Shown here: piece by piece, positions 17,187-25,734 of the stretch
How the letters are laid out: the number at the start of each line of letters is the position of its first letter
How positions within the stretch are numbered: position 1 is the stretch's first letter
DNA from: Bacteroidales bacterium
Lineage (GTDB): Bacteria; Bacteroidota; Bacteroidia; Bacteroidales; WCHB1-69
DNA length: 64,000 nucleotides
Reading direction: 5' to 3'
Assembly (NCBI GenBank): GCA_017615595.1
Contig: JAFZZT010000050.1
Span: 1 to 64,000 of the forward strand
Notes under the pieces: generated by a model
The model's input: the letters and a program-made list of their open reading frames with translations, nothing else
Database searches by the model: none
Told to the model about the DNA's origin: nothing
Program-made: the position numbers and the translations under genes

Positions 17187-17235
17187 CTGCAGAGAAAAAA
17201 ATATCGTCGAGGGTTGTTTGTTTTAGAAATTTTAG

Positions 17236-17243
17236 TAATTTTG
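17236..17243 (+). promoter_or_regulatory. -7 promoter box of the AAA_14/DUF4143 gene
   Basis: TAATTTTGCAC fits TAnnTTTG and lies 61 bp before the ATG at 17304, outside the direct repeat. Confidence 0.55.
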
Positions 17244-17303
17244 CACCCGTATTCCCGAATTTCATAAAAAAATCGGACGTGCGTTATCAAAATTAATAGA
17301 AAT

Positions 17304-18443
17304 ATGTACAAGAGAATCTTTGATATTGAGAACCAACTTGACGAGGGGATGTTCTTGTTTGGAGCTCGTCAGGTGGGGAAATCCACGCTTCTCCAAGAGC
17401 GGTTTCCAGGGGCTGTCTATTACGACCTGCTCATCGCCAATGTGAGGAAAGCATTCAAGCGCAACCCTGATTCTTTCCGTCAGGCTCTTCTTGCTAAACC
17501 TGCCGGCACACTGGTCATCATCGATGAAATACAGAAAGTCCCCGAGTTGCTCGACAGTGTCCACTGGTTGATGGTCAACAAAGGGCTTCGCTTTATACTC
17601 AGTGGCTCAAGTGCCCGCAAGTTGAAACGGTCTGGGGCAAACACTCTTGGTGGCAGAGCCATCCCAAGGACTTTGTTTCCTTTGGTCTGGAAAGAGGTGC
17701 CCGACTACCAGATAGACAAGGCGGTACAAAACGGGATGATTCCTCGTCACTATCTTGTTGATGATGCTACCGACCGTCTGGAGGCCTACGTAGATATCTA
17801 TCTCAGGGAAGAGATTCGGGACGAAGCTGCCGTTCAGGATGTCGAAGCCTTCGAACAGTTTATGGAAGCCGCCGCCATTTCAGACGGAGAGATGATTAAT
17901 TATTCGAACATTGCAAGCGACTGCGGCGTAGCAGCAAAAACGGTCAAAGCCTATTATCATATTCTGAAGGACACCCTGATGGGCTACGAGATACCTTCTT
18001 ACACAAAGGTGGTGAAACGCAAGGTGGTGCAGGCACCAAAATTCTACTATTTCGATGTGGGATTGGCGAACTATCTGATGGGGCGTCACCATCTGAGACG
18101 TGGTTCCGATGATTACGGCCACGCTTTCGAGCATCTGGTTATGCAGGAAATTATCGCGTATCGTGGTTATTTCCGCCGACGCGAGAAGATTTCATACTGG
18201 CACACTTACAATCATCAGGAAGTGGATGCCATCATCGGCGATGCCAAGATCGCCATTGAAATCAAATCCAGCGAGGAGGTGAAAACACGGCATAAGGCCG
18301 GCCTCAAGGCATTCAAGGACGAATATCCAGACTGCCGACTGATACTGGTCTCCCTAGACCCTATAACAAGGCCCTCTGGCGATATAGAATTGATCTATGT
18401 GACCGATTTTTTCAAGATGCTTTGGGATGGGGAGATTTTTTGA
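17304..18443 (+). CDS. AAA_14 / DUF4143 ATPase with nuclease-like C-terminus
   Basis: 379 residues. Walker A GARQVGKST (residues 20-28), Walker B LVIIDEIQ and sensor-like FILSGSSARKL define the AAA_14 domain. The C-terminal DUF4143 part carries FEHLVMQEI, EVDAIIGD and AIEIKSS, which line up as the E, D and ExK of a PD-(D/E)XK nuclease fold. A middle helix-turn-helix-like block (NYSNIASDCGVAAKTVKAYY) may bind DNA. These proteins occur in many copies in Bacteroidota genomes and their role is unsettled. This one is enclosed by 119-bp direct repeats, suggesting that it moves or recombines as a unit. Confidence 0.9.
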   Translation: MYKRIFDIENQLDEGMFLFGARQVGKSTLLQERFPGAVYYDLLIANVRKAFKRNPDSFRQALLAKPAGTLVIIDEIQKVPELLDSVHWLMVNKGLRFILSGSSARKLKRSGANTLGGRAIPRTLFPLVWKEVPDYQIDKAVQNGMIPRHYLVDDATDRLEAYVDIYLREEIRDEAAVQDVEAFEQFMEAAAISDGEMINYSNIASDCGVAAKTVKAYYHILKDTLMGYEIPSYTKVVKRKVVQAPKFYYFDVGLANYLMGRHHLRRGSDDYGHAFEHLVMQEIIAYRGYFRRREKISYWHTYNHQEVDAIIGDAKIAIEIKSSEEVKTRHKAGLKAFKDEYPDCRLILVSLDPITRPSGDIELIYVTDFFKMLWDGEIF

Positions 18444-18450
18444 TTATATG

Positions 18451-18470
18451 TACGCAAGCGTCCGACAAAG
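18451..18470. repeat. Extra copy of the repeat end motif
   Basis: TACGCAAGCGTCCGACAAAG, 3 bp before the right direct repeat, equals the terminal 19 bp of both long repeats apart from one or two bases. The motif is therefore present at 17167-17186, here and at 18573-18592, always on the same strand. Confidence 0.7.
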
Positions 18471-18473
18471 TCC

Positions 18474-18592
18474 CTCAAGGTGAGGGATTACAGATCCCTT
18501 TCGCTGCCGCGGGCGTCCCTGCAAGAAAAAACATTGCTGCGCAATGACCTTTTGTTTCCATCCCTTTTTACGAACGCAAGCGTTCGACAAAG
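18474..18592. repeat. 119-bp direct repeat, right copy
   Basis: Partner of 17068-17186, same orientation and length, about 90% identical. It lies between the ATPase stop codon and the tRNA-Ser gene. No terminal inverted repeats or target-site duplication could be recognised. Confidence 0.85.
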
Positions 18593-18604
18593 GTCTGAAA
18601 ACAA

Positions 18605-18632
18605 AAAAACAAGGCTATTGCCTTGTTTTTTC
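18605..18632. terminator. Bidirectional terminator between ATPase gene and tRNA-Ser
   Basis: AAAACAAGGC, TATT, GCCTTGTTTT with T-runs on both strands. It can end the tRNA transcript (minus) and the ATPase transcript (plus). Confidence 0.75.
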
Positions 18633-18635
18633 TTG

Positions 18636-18720
18636 CGGAGAGAGAGGGATTCGAACCCCCGGAGGTGTGACCCTCAACGGTTTTCAAGACCGCCGCATTC
18701 GACCGCTCTGCCATCTCTCC
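18636..18720 (-). tRNA. tRNA-Ser (anticodon UGA)
   Basis: On the minus strand an 85-nt class II tRNA begins GGAGAGA and closes with TCTCTCC plus discriminator G (7-bp acceptor). It has AGAGCGGTCGAATG in the D arm, anticodon stem CGGTC/..ACCG with loop TTGAAAA giving anticodon TGA, a long variable arm (GAGGGTCACACCTC) and GGTTCGAATCC in the T arm. The long variable arm and UGA anticodon fix serine. CCA is not encoded (GCA follows). Confidence 0.96.
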
Positions 18721-18808
18721 GTTTTGAGGCCGCAAAAGTACATTTTTTTTTGACATCCCCTAACCCTGTTAGGGAAAATCAAACAACCTGTTGTAGACAA
18801 GGTGGTTA

Positions 18809-19576
18809 TCAAACCTTTCGCGTCACCACGCCCCGCTCACTGACTATCAAAGAGTCATCCAAATCAAAGCAATCCCGGAGGCTCGCAGGCGTGAGGACCG
18901 CACGCACGTCATCATGGGCCAACACCCTGCCCGACTTCATCAACAACGCCTGACGAGCATACTCCATGGCCATGGTGAAGTCGTGTATCACGATGACCAC
19001 CGTCACCTGCCCAGTCGCATTCAACTCCGCCAAGATGTCCATGATCTCGAACTTGTGCGACACGTCCAAATTGGAGAGTGGCTCGTCAAGCAACATGATG
19101 GGAGTCTGCTGCGCCATGGCACGGGCAATCAGCGTACGCTGCAGCTCGCCGCCGCTCAAGGCACTGATATTTCGATCTTTCAATTGTGCAATATGGCACT
19201 TCTCCAACATCTGCATCACCACCTCCTCATCTTCCGCCGACTGCATCTGCCAGTGCTTCTGATAAGGGTTCCGTCCCATCAACACCATCTCATAGACCGA
19301 CATGTCAAAAATGGTGTCCTGATGCTGTGGCACAAAGGAGACCTGGCGGGCAAACTCCATCGGACTATACGCTGAAACAGCGCGGCCGCCCACGAGAACA
19401 TGGCCCGAAGTGGGCGCCAGCAGACCAGCCATACACTTCAACAAGGTGGTCTTGCCTGAACCGTTAGGTCCGACTACGGCACAAAACTCGCCCTCCTCCA
19501 ACGAGACCGATAGATCTTGAAAGATAGGCTGTTGATTGTATTGAAAATCAATATGTTCTACTTCTATCCGATGCAT
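18809..19576 (-). CDS. ABC transporter ATPase, FecE/BtuD-like (siderophore, haem or cobalamin uptake)
   Basis: 255 residues with Walker A VGPNGSGKTTLL, Q-loop FVPQHQDTIF, signature ALSGGELQRTLIARAMAQ, Walker B PIMLLDEPLSNLD and H-loop VIVIHD. The YEMVLMGRNPY segment is characteristic of the FecCD-partner ATPases that import iron chelates or vitamin B12. No permease or binding protein is beside it. Instead it sits 3 bp behind mutL in the same operon, so its membrane partner must be encoded elsewhere. Confidence 0.88.
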   Translation of the reverse strand: MHRIEVEHIDFQYNQQPIFQDLSVSLEEGEFCAVVGPNGSGKTTLLKCMAGLLAPTSGHVLVGGRAVSAYSPMEFARQVSFVPQHQDTIFDMSVYEMVLMGRNPYQKHWQMQSAEDEEVVMQMLEKCHIAQLKDRNISALSGGELQRTLIARAMAQQTPIMLLDEPLSNLDVSHKFEIMDILAELNATGQVTVVIVIHDFTMAMEYARQALLMKSGRVLAHDDVRAVLTPASLRDCFDLDDSLIVSERGVVTRKV

Positions 19577-19579
19577 ATT

Positions 19580-21439
19580 TCAAAATAATGCCTCCAAATT
19601 CTCGGCATCAAAATAGTGAATGATTTTCTTTTGCGAAGGAGATATCGTGGGACATTCACAGGCGAAAAGCTGTCTCAAGAACTCGGACACCGCCTCCATC
19701 GTGCGCAGCGACACGGCGCGGTTCTTGTATTGCTTGGCCATGCATAGCGCGATGTTTTGGTATTTGTCGGCCCGGTGCAGGAATGTGTTGCTTTTGAATT
19801 CATCCAGGATATTGACAATAATCGTCTGTAAATCTCCCTCTTCCTCCTCGTTGTTTGGTGTGCCGTTGACCGCAAAGTGGGTCATGTCTATCTTCTCCAG
19901 ATCGTAACCCAGCTGCAGGAATTCCGTCCTCAGCGAATCGGCCAAGTCAGCTTGGGCAGGGGTCAGGGTCACTGTTGAGGGAAAGAGGCTCTGTTGCACA
20001 CTGACAGGCGTTTCCATCAGGGCTTTGATATTCCGGTCGTAGAGGATGCGCTCGCGCGCGGCCACGACATTGACCACCATGGCACGATCGTGGAGCATCA
20101 CGAAGAGATAGCGGTCCTGCATCACGAAGAAGGGGAAATCGTCTGGCAGCTCCTCCTTCATAATCTCACCCGTCTGAGGATTCAGATTGGCCTCCAACTG
20201 CTCGGGCTCTTGATTCCGGAGGTGTTCCGTCTTCAGCCCCTCCAAGAAATTATTCCAGGTGGATACATTAGCACGTTCATTCCATTGATAGGGATGTGAT
20301 TTGCCACTCGACTGTCTGGTTTGCGGCACCGTATCGAAGGGATTATAATTGGGGTTATGCTCCACTGTCGGGATGACGATGGGGCGATCATCTGGCTTTT
20401 TAGGAAGCTCGAAGATAGGATCCAGGTCGAAATCTATCTGTGGCGACAAGGCCATGGTGCCCAGGCTCTTCTTGACAGCGGCATGCACAAAACCAAAAAG
20501 CAGCTTGTCGTCCTGCAACTTGACCTCCACCTTGGTAGGACTCACGTTAATGTCCACATTGGAAGGATCCACCTCAATAGCCATAAAATAGGCGGGGCGA
20601 TAGCCTTGCGGTATCAGCTGGGAATAGGCCTGCTCCACGGCATAGTTCAGCAGCGGGTGGCGCACATAGCGATTGTTGATGAACATGTACTGCTCACTCT
20701 TCTTCTTTTTGGCGTTCTCCGGCTTGGCGATAAAGCCGTGAATGTTTACAATATCTGTCTCTTGATCAACAGGATAGAGTTTATCCTTGAAAGAATTCCC
20801 AAAGATATTGATGATACGCTGCTTCAGGTTTGTCGGGGAGAGATGATAGACCATCTTGCCGTTGTGATACAGCGAGAAAGCGAGTTCGTGGTGAATCAAG
20901 GCCACACGGTAGAACTCCTCTTCCACATGGGTCATCTCCACATTGTCGGACTTCAGGAAGTTGCGGCGTGCGGGCACGTTGAAGAAGAGATTCTTCACCG
21001 CGATGGAGGTACCGTCCTGTGTGGCGCAGTGCTCGTGGCTCTTGACCTCCGCACCCTCGATGGTCACCACCGTGCCCACCGCGTCTTCCGCCTGCTTGGT
21101 CTTGAGTTCCACATAGGCAATAGCCGCGATGGAGGCCAAAGCCTCTCCGCGAAAACCCTTAGTCTGAATATGATACAGATCATCGGCAGTCCGCAGCTTG
21201 GAGGTGGCATGGCGCTCGAAACAGAGACGGGCATCGTTGAAGGACATGCCCTTGCCGTTGTCGATCACCTGTATCAGCGTGCGCCCCGCATCTTTCACAA
21301 TCAGCTGAATCTCGGTGGCGCCGGAATCCACGGAGTTCTCCAACAGCTCCTTCACGACAGAAGCAGGCCGCTGGATCACCTCCCCGGCCGCAATCTGATT
21401 CGCCACCACCTCGGGCAGCAACTTGATAATGTCACTCAT
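19580..21439 (-). CDS. mutL: DNA mismatch repair protein MutL
   Basis: 619 residues. The GHKL ATPase is complete: KLLPEVVANQIAAGEVIQRP, VKELLENSVDSGA, DNGKGM, RHATSKL and GFRGEALASIAAI. The transducer domain (about 210-330) and dimerisation domain (about 430-619) follow, joined by a linker rich in Pro, Asn and Gln. In the C-terminal domain the place of the endonuclease motif DQHA(X)2E reads NVVAARERILYD, lacking the Asp and His, and the last segment has FACECPTISP instead of a clear zinc motif. The nicking activity may be lost or changed. It is co-transcribed with the small membrane protein gene upstream and the ABC ATPase downstream. Confidence 0.96.
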   Translation of the reverse strand: MSDIIKLLPEVVANQIAAGEVIQRPASVVKELLENSVDSGATEIQLIVKDAGRTLIQVIDNGKGMSFNDARLCFERHATSKLRTADDLYHIQTKGFRGEALASIAAIAYVELKTKQAEDAVGTVVTIEGAEVKSHEHCATQDGTSIAVKNLFFNVPARRNFLKSDNVEMTHVEEEFYRVALIHHELAFSLYHNGKMVYHLSPTNLKQRIINIFGNSFKDKLYPVDQETDIVNIHGFIAKPENAKKKKSEQYMFINNRYVRHPLLNYAVEQAYSQLIPQGYRPAYFMAIEVDPSNVDINVSPTKVEVKLQDDKLLFGFVHAAVKKSLGTMALSPQIDFDLDPIFELPKKPDDRPIVIPTVEHNPNYNPFDTVPQTRQSSGKSHPYQWNERANVSTWNNFLEGLKTEHLRNQEPEQLEANLNPQTGEIMKEELPDDFPFFVMQDRYLFVMLHDRAMVVNVVAARERILYDRNIKALMETPVSVQQSLFPSTVTLTPAQADLADSLRTEFLQLGYDLEKIDMTHFAVNGTPNNEEEEGDLQTIIVNILDEFKSNTFLHRADKYQNIALCMAKQYKNRAVSLRTMEAVSEFLRQLFACECPTISPSQKKIIHYFDAENLEALF

Positions 21440-21457
21440 ACGCGCGCTCCTGCCTGA

Positions 21458-21703
21458 TTAAGCGAAAAACTTGAAGAAAACAAACGCCAGCACCAACGCA
21501 AAGAAGACGATGGTGATGATGGGTAACCATGCGAACTTGTTGTCACCGGCACGATGATGACGCTTGTTGCTCCATTCCCGATGCAACTTGTTGGCAAAAT
21601 CCGTCTGCTTGTCGCCCGTAGAACGTTCCTTGTCCGGATCATAAAAACGGGGTTTGTAGTTGAACTCCCGCGGTTCCTGTTTTTCAAATCCAAAAAAACT
21701 CAT
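21458..21703 (-). CDS. Small membrane protein of unknown function
   Basis: 81 residues from the ATG at 21703: a charged N-terminal half (FNYKPRFYDPDKERSTG, HREWSNKRHHRAG) followed by one membrane helix (FAWLPIITIVFFALVLAFVF). The promoter -7 box at 21725-21732 excludes the upstream ATG at 21802. Proteins of this shape often precede mutL in Bacteroidales genomes (recollection, not checked). It starts the mutL operon, 18 bp before mutL. Confidence 0.7.
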   Translation of the reverse strand: MSFFGFEKQEPREFNYKPRFYDPDKERSTGDKQTDFANKLHREWSNKRHHRAGDNKFAWLPIITIVFFALVLAFVFFKFFA

Positions 21704-21724
21704 AACATCAATTTTTAGAGACTG

Positions 21725-21732
21725 CAAAGATA
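21725..21732 (-). promoter_or_regulatory. -7 promoter box of the mutL operon
   Basis: The minus strand reads TATCTTTG followed by CAG, 22 bp before the ATG at 21703. Confidence 0.6.
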
Positions 21733-21828
21733 CATATTTAATTTTAGGTGGCTGAATGTTCCTTGAAAAAAACAACGCATTCATTAAAAAAATCCACACC
21801 ACCCAGATCTTCTCTTCCTGCTTTTTTA

Positions 21829-21836
21829 TACTTTTG
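21829..21836 (+). promoter_or_regulatory. -7 promoter box of the thioredoxin-hydrolase gene
   Basis: TACTTTTGCAG. The start point near 21843 makes the ATG at 21872 the natural start rather than the TTG at 21854. Confidence 0.6.
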
Positions 21837-21871
21837 CAGTCTGAATTATATTATTGATAAAAACTTTGACA

Positions 21872-23185
21872 ATGAAAAACCTCACTCGCGCCATGCTGAC
21901 TTGGCTGTTCCTGTCGGCGCTGCTCTGCCTGCAGGCACAGGTACCTGATCTTGACGAAAAGTACGCCGCCGAGCTGCTGAAACCCGGCACCCTCGCCCCC
22001 GACTTCCAACTGCAGACCCCAGAAGGCAAAACTCTCAGATTCAGCGATTTTGCCAAAGGAAAATATGTCGTCATCGACTTCTGGGCTTCGTGGTGCCCCG
22101 ACTGCCGCAAGGACGCGCCAGAGGTCATCCGCCTCTACAACAAATTCCACGACCAAGGGGTGGAGTTCCTCGGAGTCTCCTTTGACACAGACAAGGAGAG
22201 TTGGATAAAATGCATCGAGAAGCTGGGCATCCCCTACGCGCAGGTAAGCGAGCTGAAGCGCATGGCGCAGTCAGACGTGGCCAAGGCATACGGGGTTAGA
22301 TGGATACCCTCCCTATATCTCATCGGTCCAGACGGCAAAGTGCTGGTGAGTACGGTGCTGTCATATAAGATTGAGAACAAACTGCATGAGTTGTTCGATA
22401 AAACACCATCGACCATTGTGGGAGACAAGGAGATGCAAATCTCCATTGACGGCAGCAAGGGCAAGTTATCAGCGGTCTTGTATGTGCCCAACACCCATCC
22501 TGGCGGAAGCAGCGACCTGGTGATCCTCTGCCACGGCTTGAATTGCGACCACAACTTCGACTTGATGCATCGGATTGAGAAACAACTACATACAAACGGA
22601 TTTGCCACATTGACATTCGACTTCAACGGACATGGCAAAAGTGAAGGCAAGTTTGTAGATATGACCATCCCGAATGAGATGGAGGATTTGGAGCAGGTGC
22701 TGGCATACGCGCGCGACCTACGCTTTGTGGATGACATCGCATTAGTGGGCCACTCGCAGGGCGCGGTGGTGGCGGCCATGGTGGCAGGCAAGCATCCGGA
22801 AGACATCCAGGCGGTGGTGCTCTTGGCGCCGGCCTCTTCCGTACGAGACGATGTGGTGCGCGGCTACCTCTTCGGCATCGAGTTCGACCCCCTGGACCTG
22901 CCCGACAGTCTCGTGCTGAGCAATGGCATAGCCCTCGGCTACCGATATCTGAAGACCGTGTCGCGCCTTCCGATCTTCGAGACCTCCGCCAACTATCACG
23001 GCAACGCCTGCATCATCCACGGCACCGGTGACCGTCTGGTGCCTTACACCTGCGGGGAACGCTTCCACCAGACCTGGTCCGGCAGTGAATACTATGAGCT
23101 TGAATACTACGACCACAACTTCACCGTCTGTCCGTACCGTCCCGTGGAGATCACCGTGGACTATCTGGAGCGGGTGTTGAAGTAA
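21872..23185 (+). CDS. Thioredoxin-like (TlpA/AhpC type) domain fused to alpha/beta hydrolase
   Basis: 437 residues with a signal peptide (MLTWLFLSALLCLQAQ). Residues about 35-170 are a TlpA-like redoxin: PDFQLQTPEGKTLRFSDF, then FWASWCPDCRKD with the CxxC pair, and the cis-Pro in RWIPSLYLI. Residues about 185-437 are an alpha/beta hydrolase: CHGLNCDHN (oxyanion region), GHSQGAVVA (nucleophile Ser), HGTGDRLVP (Asp) and DHNF (His). Both active sites look intact. The protein is probably periplasmic and combines thiol chemistry with an esterase or peptidase activity; the substrate is unknown. It converges with the phosphopantetheinyl transferase gene. Confidence 0.88.
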   Translation: MKNLTRAMLTWLFLSALLCLQAQVPDLDEKYAAELLKPGTLAPDFQLQTPEGKTLRFSDFAKGKYVVIDFWASWCPDCRKDAPEVIRLYNKFHDQGVEFLGVSFDTDKESWIKCIEKLGIPYAQVSELKRMAQSDVAKAYGVRWIPSLYLIGPDGKVLVSTVLSYKIENKLHELFDKTPSTIVGDKEMQISIDGSKGKLSAVLYVPNTHPGGSSDLVILCHGLNCDHNFDLMHRIEKQLHTNGFATLTFDFNGHGKSEGKFVDMTIPNEMEDLEQVLAYARDLRFVDDIALVGHSQGAVVAAMVAGKHPEDIQAVVLLAPASSVRDDVVRGYLFGIEFDPLDLPDSLVLSNGIALGYRYLKTVSRLPIFETSANYHGNACIIHGTGDRLVPYTCGERFHQTWSGSEYYELEYYDHNFTVCPYRPVEITVDYLERVLK

Positions 23186-23197
23186 AAGGCCTTCCCT

Positions 23198-23767
23198 CTA
23201 AACCCTATCTTTCCACCAAGCGATGGAATAGACATAGTCTTTCTGCAAAACCGTCTCTATCCGATACTGTTTTTCATCGGACAGGACAGTAGTCATATCG
23301 CTACGGAGTCCTGAACCCGTGAGTTTCAGCACGGCCTCCTTACGGGTCCATAGATGCAAGAAGGCCATGGGCACCTCCGGCTGGGCATGGATCCAGGCCT
23401 GTTCCGCTTCATTCATGGTATAAGAGATCAATTCCGGCCTGATGTTTCGAAGCACCTCCACATCCGCGCCCACCGGCTGCTGACCGATGGCGCAAAGGGC
23501 CACATTCCCTGCATGACTGAGACTGAAAAAGATGTCTGGATACCCGGCCAAGGCAGGTTTCCCTTCGGGGGAGAACTCAAAAACGGGATTGTCGATGATG
23601 CCATATTCTTGTTGAAGTCCCTCTTTCAGCAGCAGATACACGGCTAACGAGCGCCGTTTGTTCTTGTCGGAACGCAAACGAAGCACTCGTTCACGCCGTT
23701 GCGGGGAGACCTCCGCCAAAGCGGACTCTATGTCCAAATCGTCAATATGTTCATTAAGGTAAATCAT
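23198..23767 (-). CDS. 4'-phosphopantetheinyl transferase, Sfp type
   Basis: 189 residues from the ATG of MIYLNEHIDD. It transfers phosphopantetheine from CoA to a carrier-protein serine. The expected blocks are FSPEGKPAL, FFSLSHAGNVALCAIG, PVGADVE (Mg-binding Asp and Glu) and HLWTRKEAVLKLTGSGL. A longer frame from 23818 would overlap the ABC-F gene. Whether it serves fatty-acid ACP or a secondary-metabolite carrier is open; no carrier gene lies in the window. It is probably co-transcribed with the ABC-F gene upstream (30 bp gap). Confidence 0.88.
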   Translation of the reverse strand: MIYLNEHIDDLDIESALAEVSPQRRERVLRLRSDKNKRRSLAVYLLLKEGLQQEYGIIDNPVFEFSPEGKPALAGYPDIFFSLSHAGNVALCAIGQQPVGADVEVLRNIRPELISYTMNEAEQAWIHAQPEVPMAFLHLWTRKEAVLKLTGSGLRSDMTTVLSDEKQYRIETVLQKDYVYSIAWWKDRV

Positions 23768-23796
23768 CCCTTTGTGGTCATTGGTGTCAGACTCCC

Positions 23797-25719
23797 CTAC
23801 TCGCTCAGCTCCAGCCACTCCATCTCTTTCTCCTCCAGCTTTTGCTTGGCGGATTCGTATGCACGGTACAGTTCGCCGGAAGCTATCTCGGCAGCGTATT
23901 GGTCGGGCTGGGCCAGCTTCTCCTCAATCTCGGCCACCTGATGCTGCAACTGTTCCACCTCATCCTCCAGCTTGCGCAAGCGGTTCTTTTTCTTCCGGTC
24001 GGCAGCCTCCTGGGCCTTGCGCTGCTCGTAGCTCTCCTTGTTGCTGGAAACGGCCTTGTCGCCCGTTCCGGAACTGGCCGCCTGGTTGCGTTGCAACTCG
24101 TTGAGCGATTCTATCTTGCGCTGTTGAAGGAAGTCATAGACATCGCCCGTGTAGCCCCGCAACTGGTGGTCTTTGAACTCATAGGTCTTGGTGGACAGCC
24201 CCTGCAGGAAGTCACGGTCGTGGGAGACCAATATCAGACTACCCTCATATTGCAGCAAGGCATTTTTGAGCACGTCCTTGGAGGGCATGTCGAGGTGGTT
24301 GGTAGGCTCGTCAAGGATGAGCAGGTTGAAGGGCGAGAGCAGCAGTTTGGCCAGGGCCAGGCGGGCCTTCTCGCCGCCGGAGAGCACTTTCACCTTCTTC
24401 TCGGTGGCCTCCGTATCGAAGAGGAAGCTGCCGAGGATGGTCCGTATCTTCGGTCGGATGTCGCCCACGGCCACATCGTCTATGGTCTCGAAGACGGTCT
24501 TTTCGGGGTCCAGCAGCTTGGCCTGGTTCTGGGCGTAGTAACCGATGACGACCTGATAGCCGAGGTCCAGCTGTCCGCCCTGCGGGGCCAGCTCGCCGAC
24601 AATGGCCTTCACCATGGTGGACTTGCCTTCACCATTGCGGCCCACGAAGGCGACTCGCTCGCCACGCTCCAGATGGAAGTCGATCTTATCCAACACATTC
24701 AAGGTGCCATAGCCTAACGAGAGCTGCTTGGCATCCACGACCATGCGTCCGGAGTGCGGCGCGGGCGGGAACTTGAAGGTGATGGAGCTACTGTCGTAGT
24801 CGTCAATTTCAACCCGGTCCATCTTCTCCAGCATCTTGATACGGCTCTGCACCTGTCGGGCCTTGGTGGCCTTATAGCGGAAACGCTCGATGAAGCGCTC
24901 TATCTGTGCAATCTGCTGCTGTTGGTTCTCATAGGCGGCCTGCTGGTGCTCGATGCGCTCCAGCCGCTGCTCCACATACTGCGAATAGCTGCACTTGTAG
25001 TCCTGGATGGTACCGCAGGTGATCTCGACCGTCCGGTTGGTGACACGATCCAGGAAGGCGCGGTCATGGGAGACGAGGATGACACAGCCGCTGTAGTTGG
25101 CCAGATAGTCCTCCAGCCACTGGATAGACTCAATGTCGAGGTGGTTGGTGGGCTCGTCAAGGAGCACGATCTCGGGTTGTTGAAGCAGGATCTTGGTAAG
25201 GCATACGCGCATCTGCCAGCCGTTGCTGAACTCCGCCATGGGACGCTGGAAGTCGCTGCGCTTGAAGCCCATACCGGCGAGCACCTTCTCAGCCTCGCCT
25301 TCGATGGTGTTGCCGCCCAGATGCTGGTGACGGTCGTTGGCATCCGACAGTTGTTGCGCCAGCTGGGCATACTCCTCCGACTCATAATCGGTACGCTCCG
25401 ACAGCTGGTTGGTCAGCCGCTGGATCTTGTTTTCCAGCTCTTTCACCTCCACAAAGGCCGACATGGTCTCTTCCCAAACAGTCTTGTAGGAGGTCTCCGC
25501 CAGCTCCTGCGGCAGATAGCCGGTCTTGTAGCCGGTGGTGATGACCATCGTGCCGGAGGTGGGCTCCATCTCGCGGTGGATGATCTTGAGCAGGGTAGAT
25601 TTGCCGGCACCATTGTGGCCCACCAGACCGATACGGTCACGGTCGCCCGCCACAAAGGAGACATCGCGGAACAAAAAGTCGCCAGTGAAGTTAACGGAGA
25701 GCTTGTTGATCTGAATCAT
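23797..25719 (-). CDS. ABC-F family ATPase (ribosome-associated, Uup/EttA-like)
   Basis: 640 residues with two ABC domains and no membrane segment. Walker A GHNGAGKSTLLK and GRNGEGKSTMVK; signatures FSNGWQMRVCLTKILL and LSGGEKARLALAKLLL; Walker B IVLLDEPTNHLDIES and LLILDEPTNHLDMPS. The inter-domain P-site tRNA interaction linker (about 240-310) is rich in Arg, Gln and Lys. The C-terminal 90 residues form a charged coiled coil (KLEDEVEQLQHQVAEIEEKL), as in Uup and related factors. Such proteins act on stalled or translating ribosomes, or give antibiotic resistance. This one looks like a housekeeping type. Confidence 0.92.
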   Translation of the reverse strand: MIQINKLSVNFTGDFLFRDVSFVAGDRDRIGLVGHNGAGKSTLLKIIHREMEPTSGTMVITTGYKTGYLPQELAETSYKTVWEETMSAFVEVKELENKIQRLTNQLSERTDYESEEYAQLAQQLSDANDRHQHLGGNTIEGEAEKVLAGMGFKRSDFQRPMAEFSNGWQMRVCLTKILLQQPEIVLLDEPTNHLDIESIQWLEDYLANYSGCVILVSHDRAFLDRVTNRTVEITCGTIQDYKCSYSQYVEQRLERIEHQQAAYENQQQQIAQIERFIERFRYKATKARQVQSRIKMLEKMDRVEIDDYDSSSITFKFPPAPHSGRMVVDAKQLSLGYGTLNVLDKIDFHLERGERVAFVGRNGEGKSTMVKAIVGELAPQGGQLDLGYQVVIGYYAQNQAKLLDPEKTVFETIDDVAVGDIRPKIRTILGSFLFDTEATEKKVKVLSGGEKARLALAKLLLSPFNLLILDEPTNHLDMPSKDVLKNALLQYEGSLILVSHDRDFLQGLSTKTYEFKDHQLRGYTGDVYDFLQQRKIESLNELQRNQAASSGTGDKAVSSNKESYEQRKAQEAADRKKKNRLRKLEDEVEQLQHQVAEIEEKLAQPDQYAAEIASGELYRAYESAKQKLEEKEMEWLELSE

Positions 25720-25734
25720 CGCAAGAAAAAGTAT

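Noticed and set aside
17068..18592. Repeat-bracketed ATPase considered as an insertion sequence
   Set aside because: No transposase or integrase motif, no terminal inverted repeats and no target duplication; the repeats are direct.
21854..21871. TTG start for the thioredoxin-hydrolase gene
   Set aside because: The ATG six codons downstream gives a normal signal peptide and correct spacing from the promoter.
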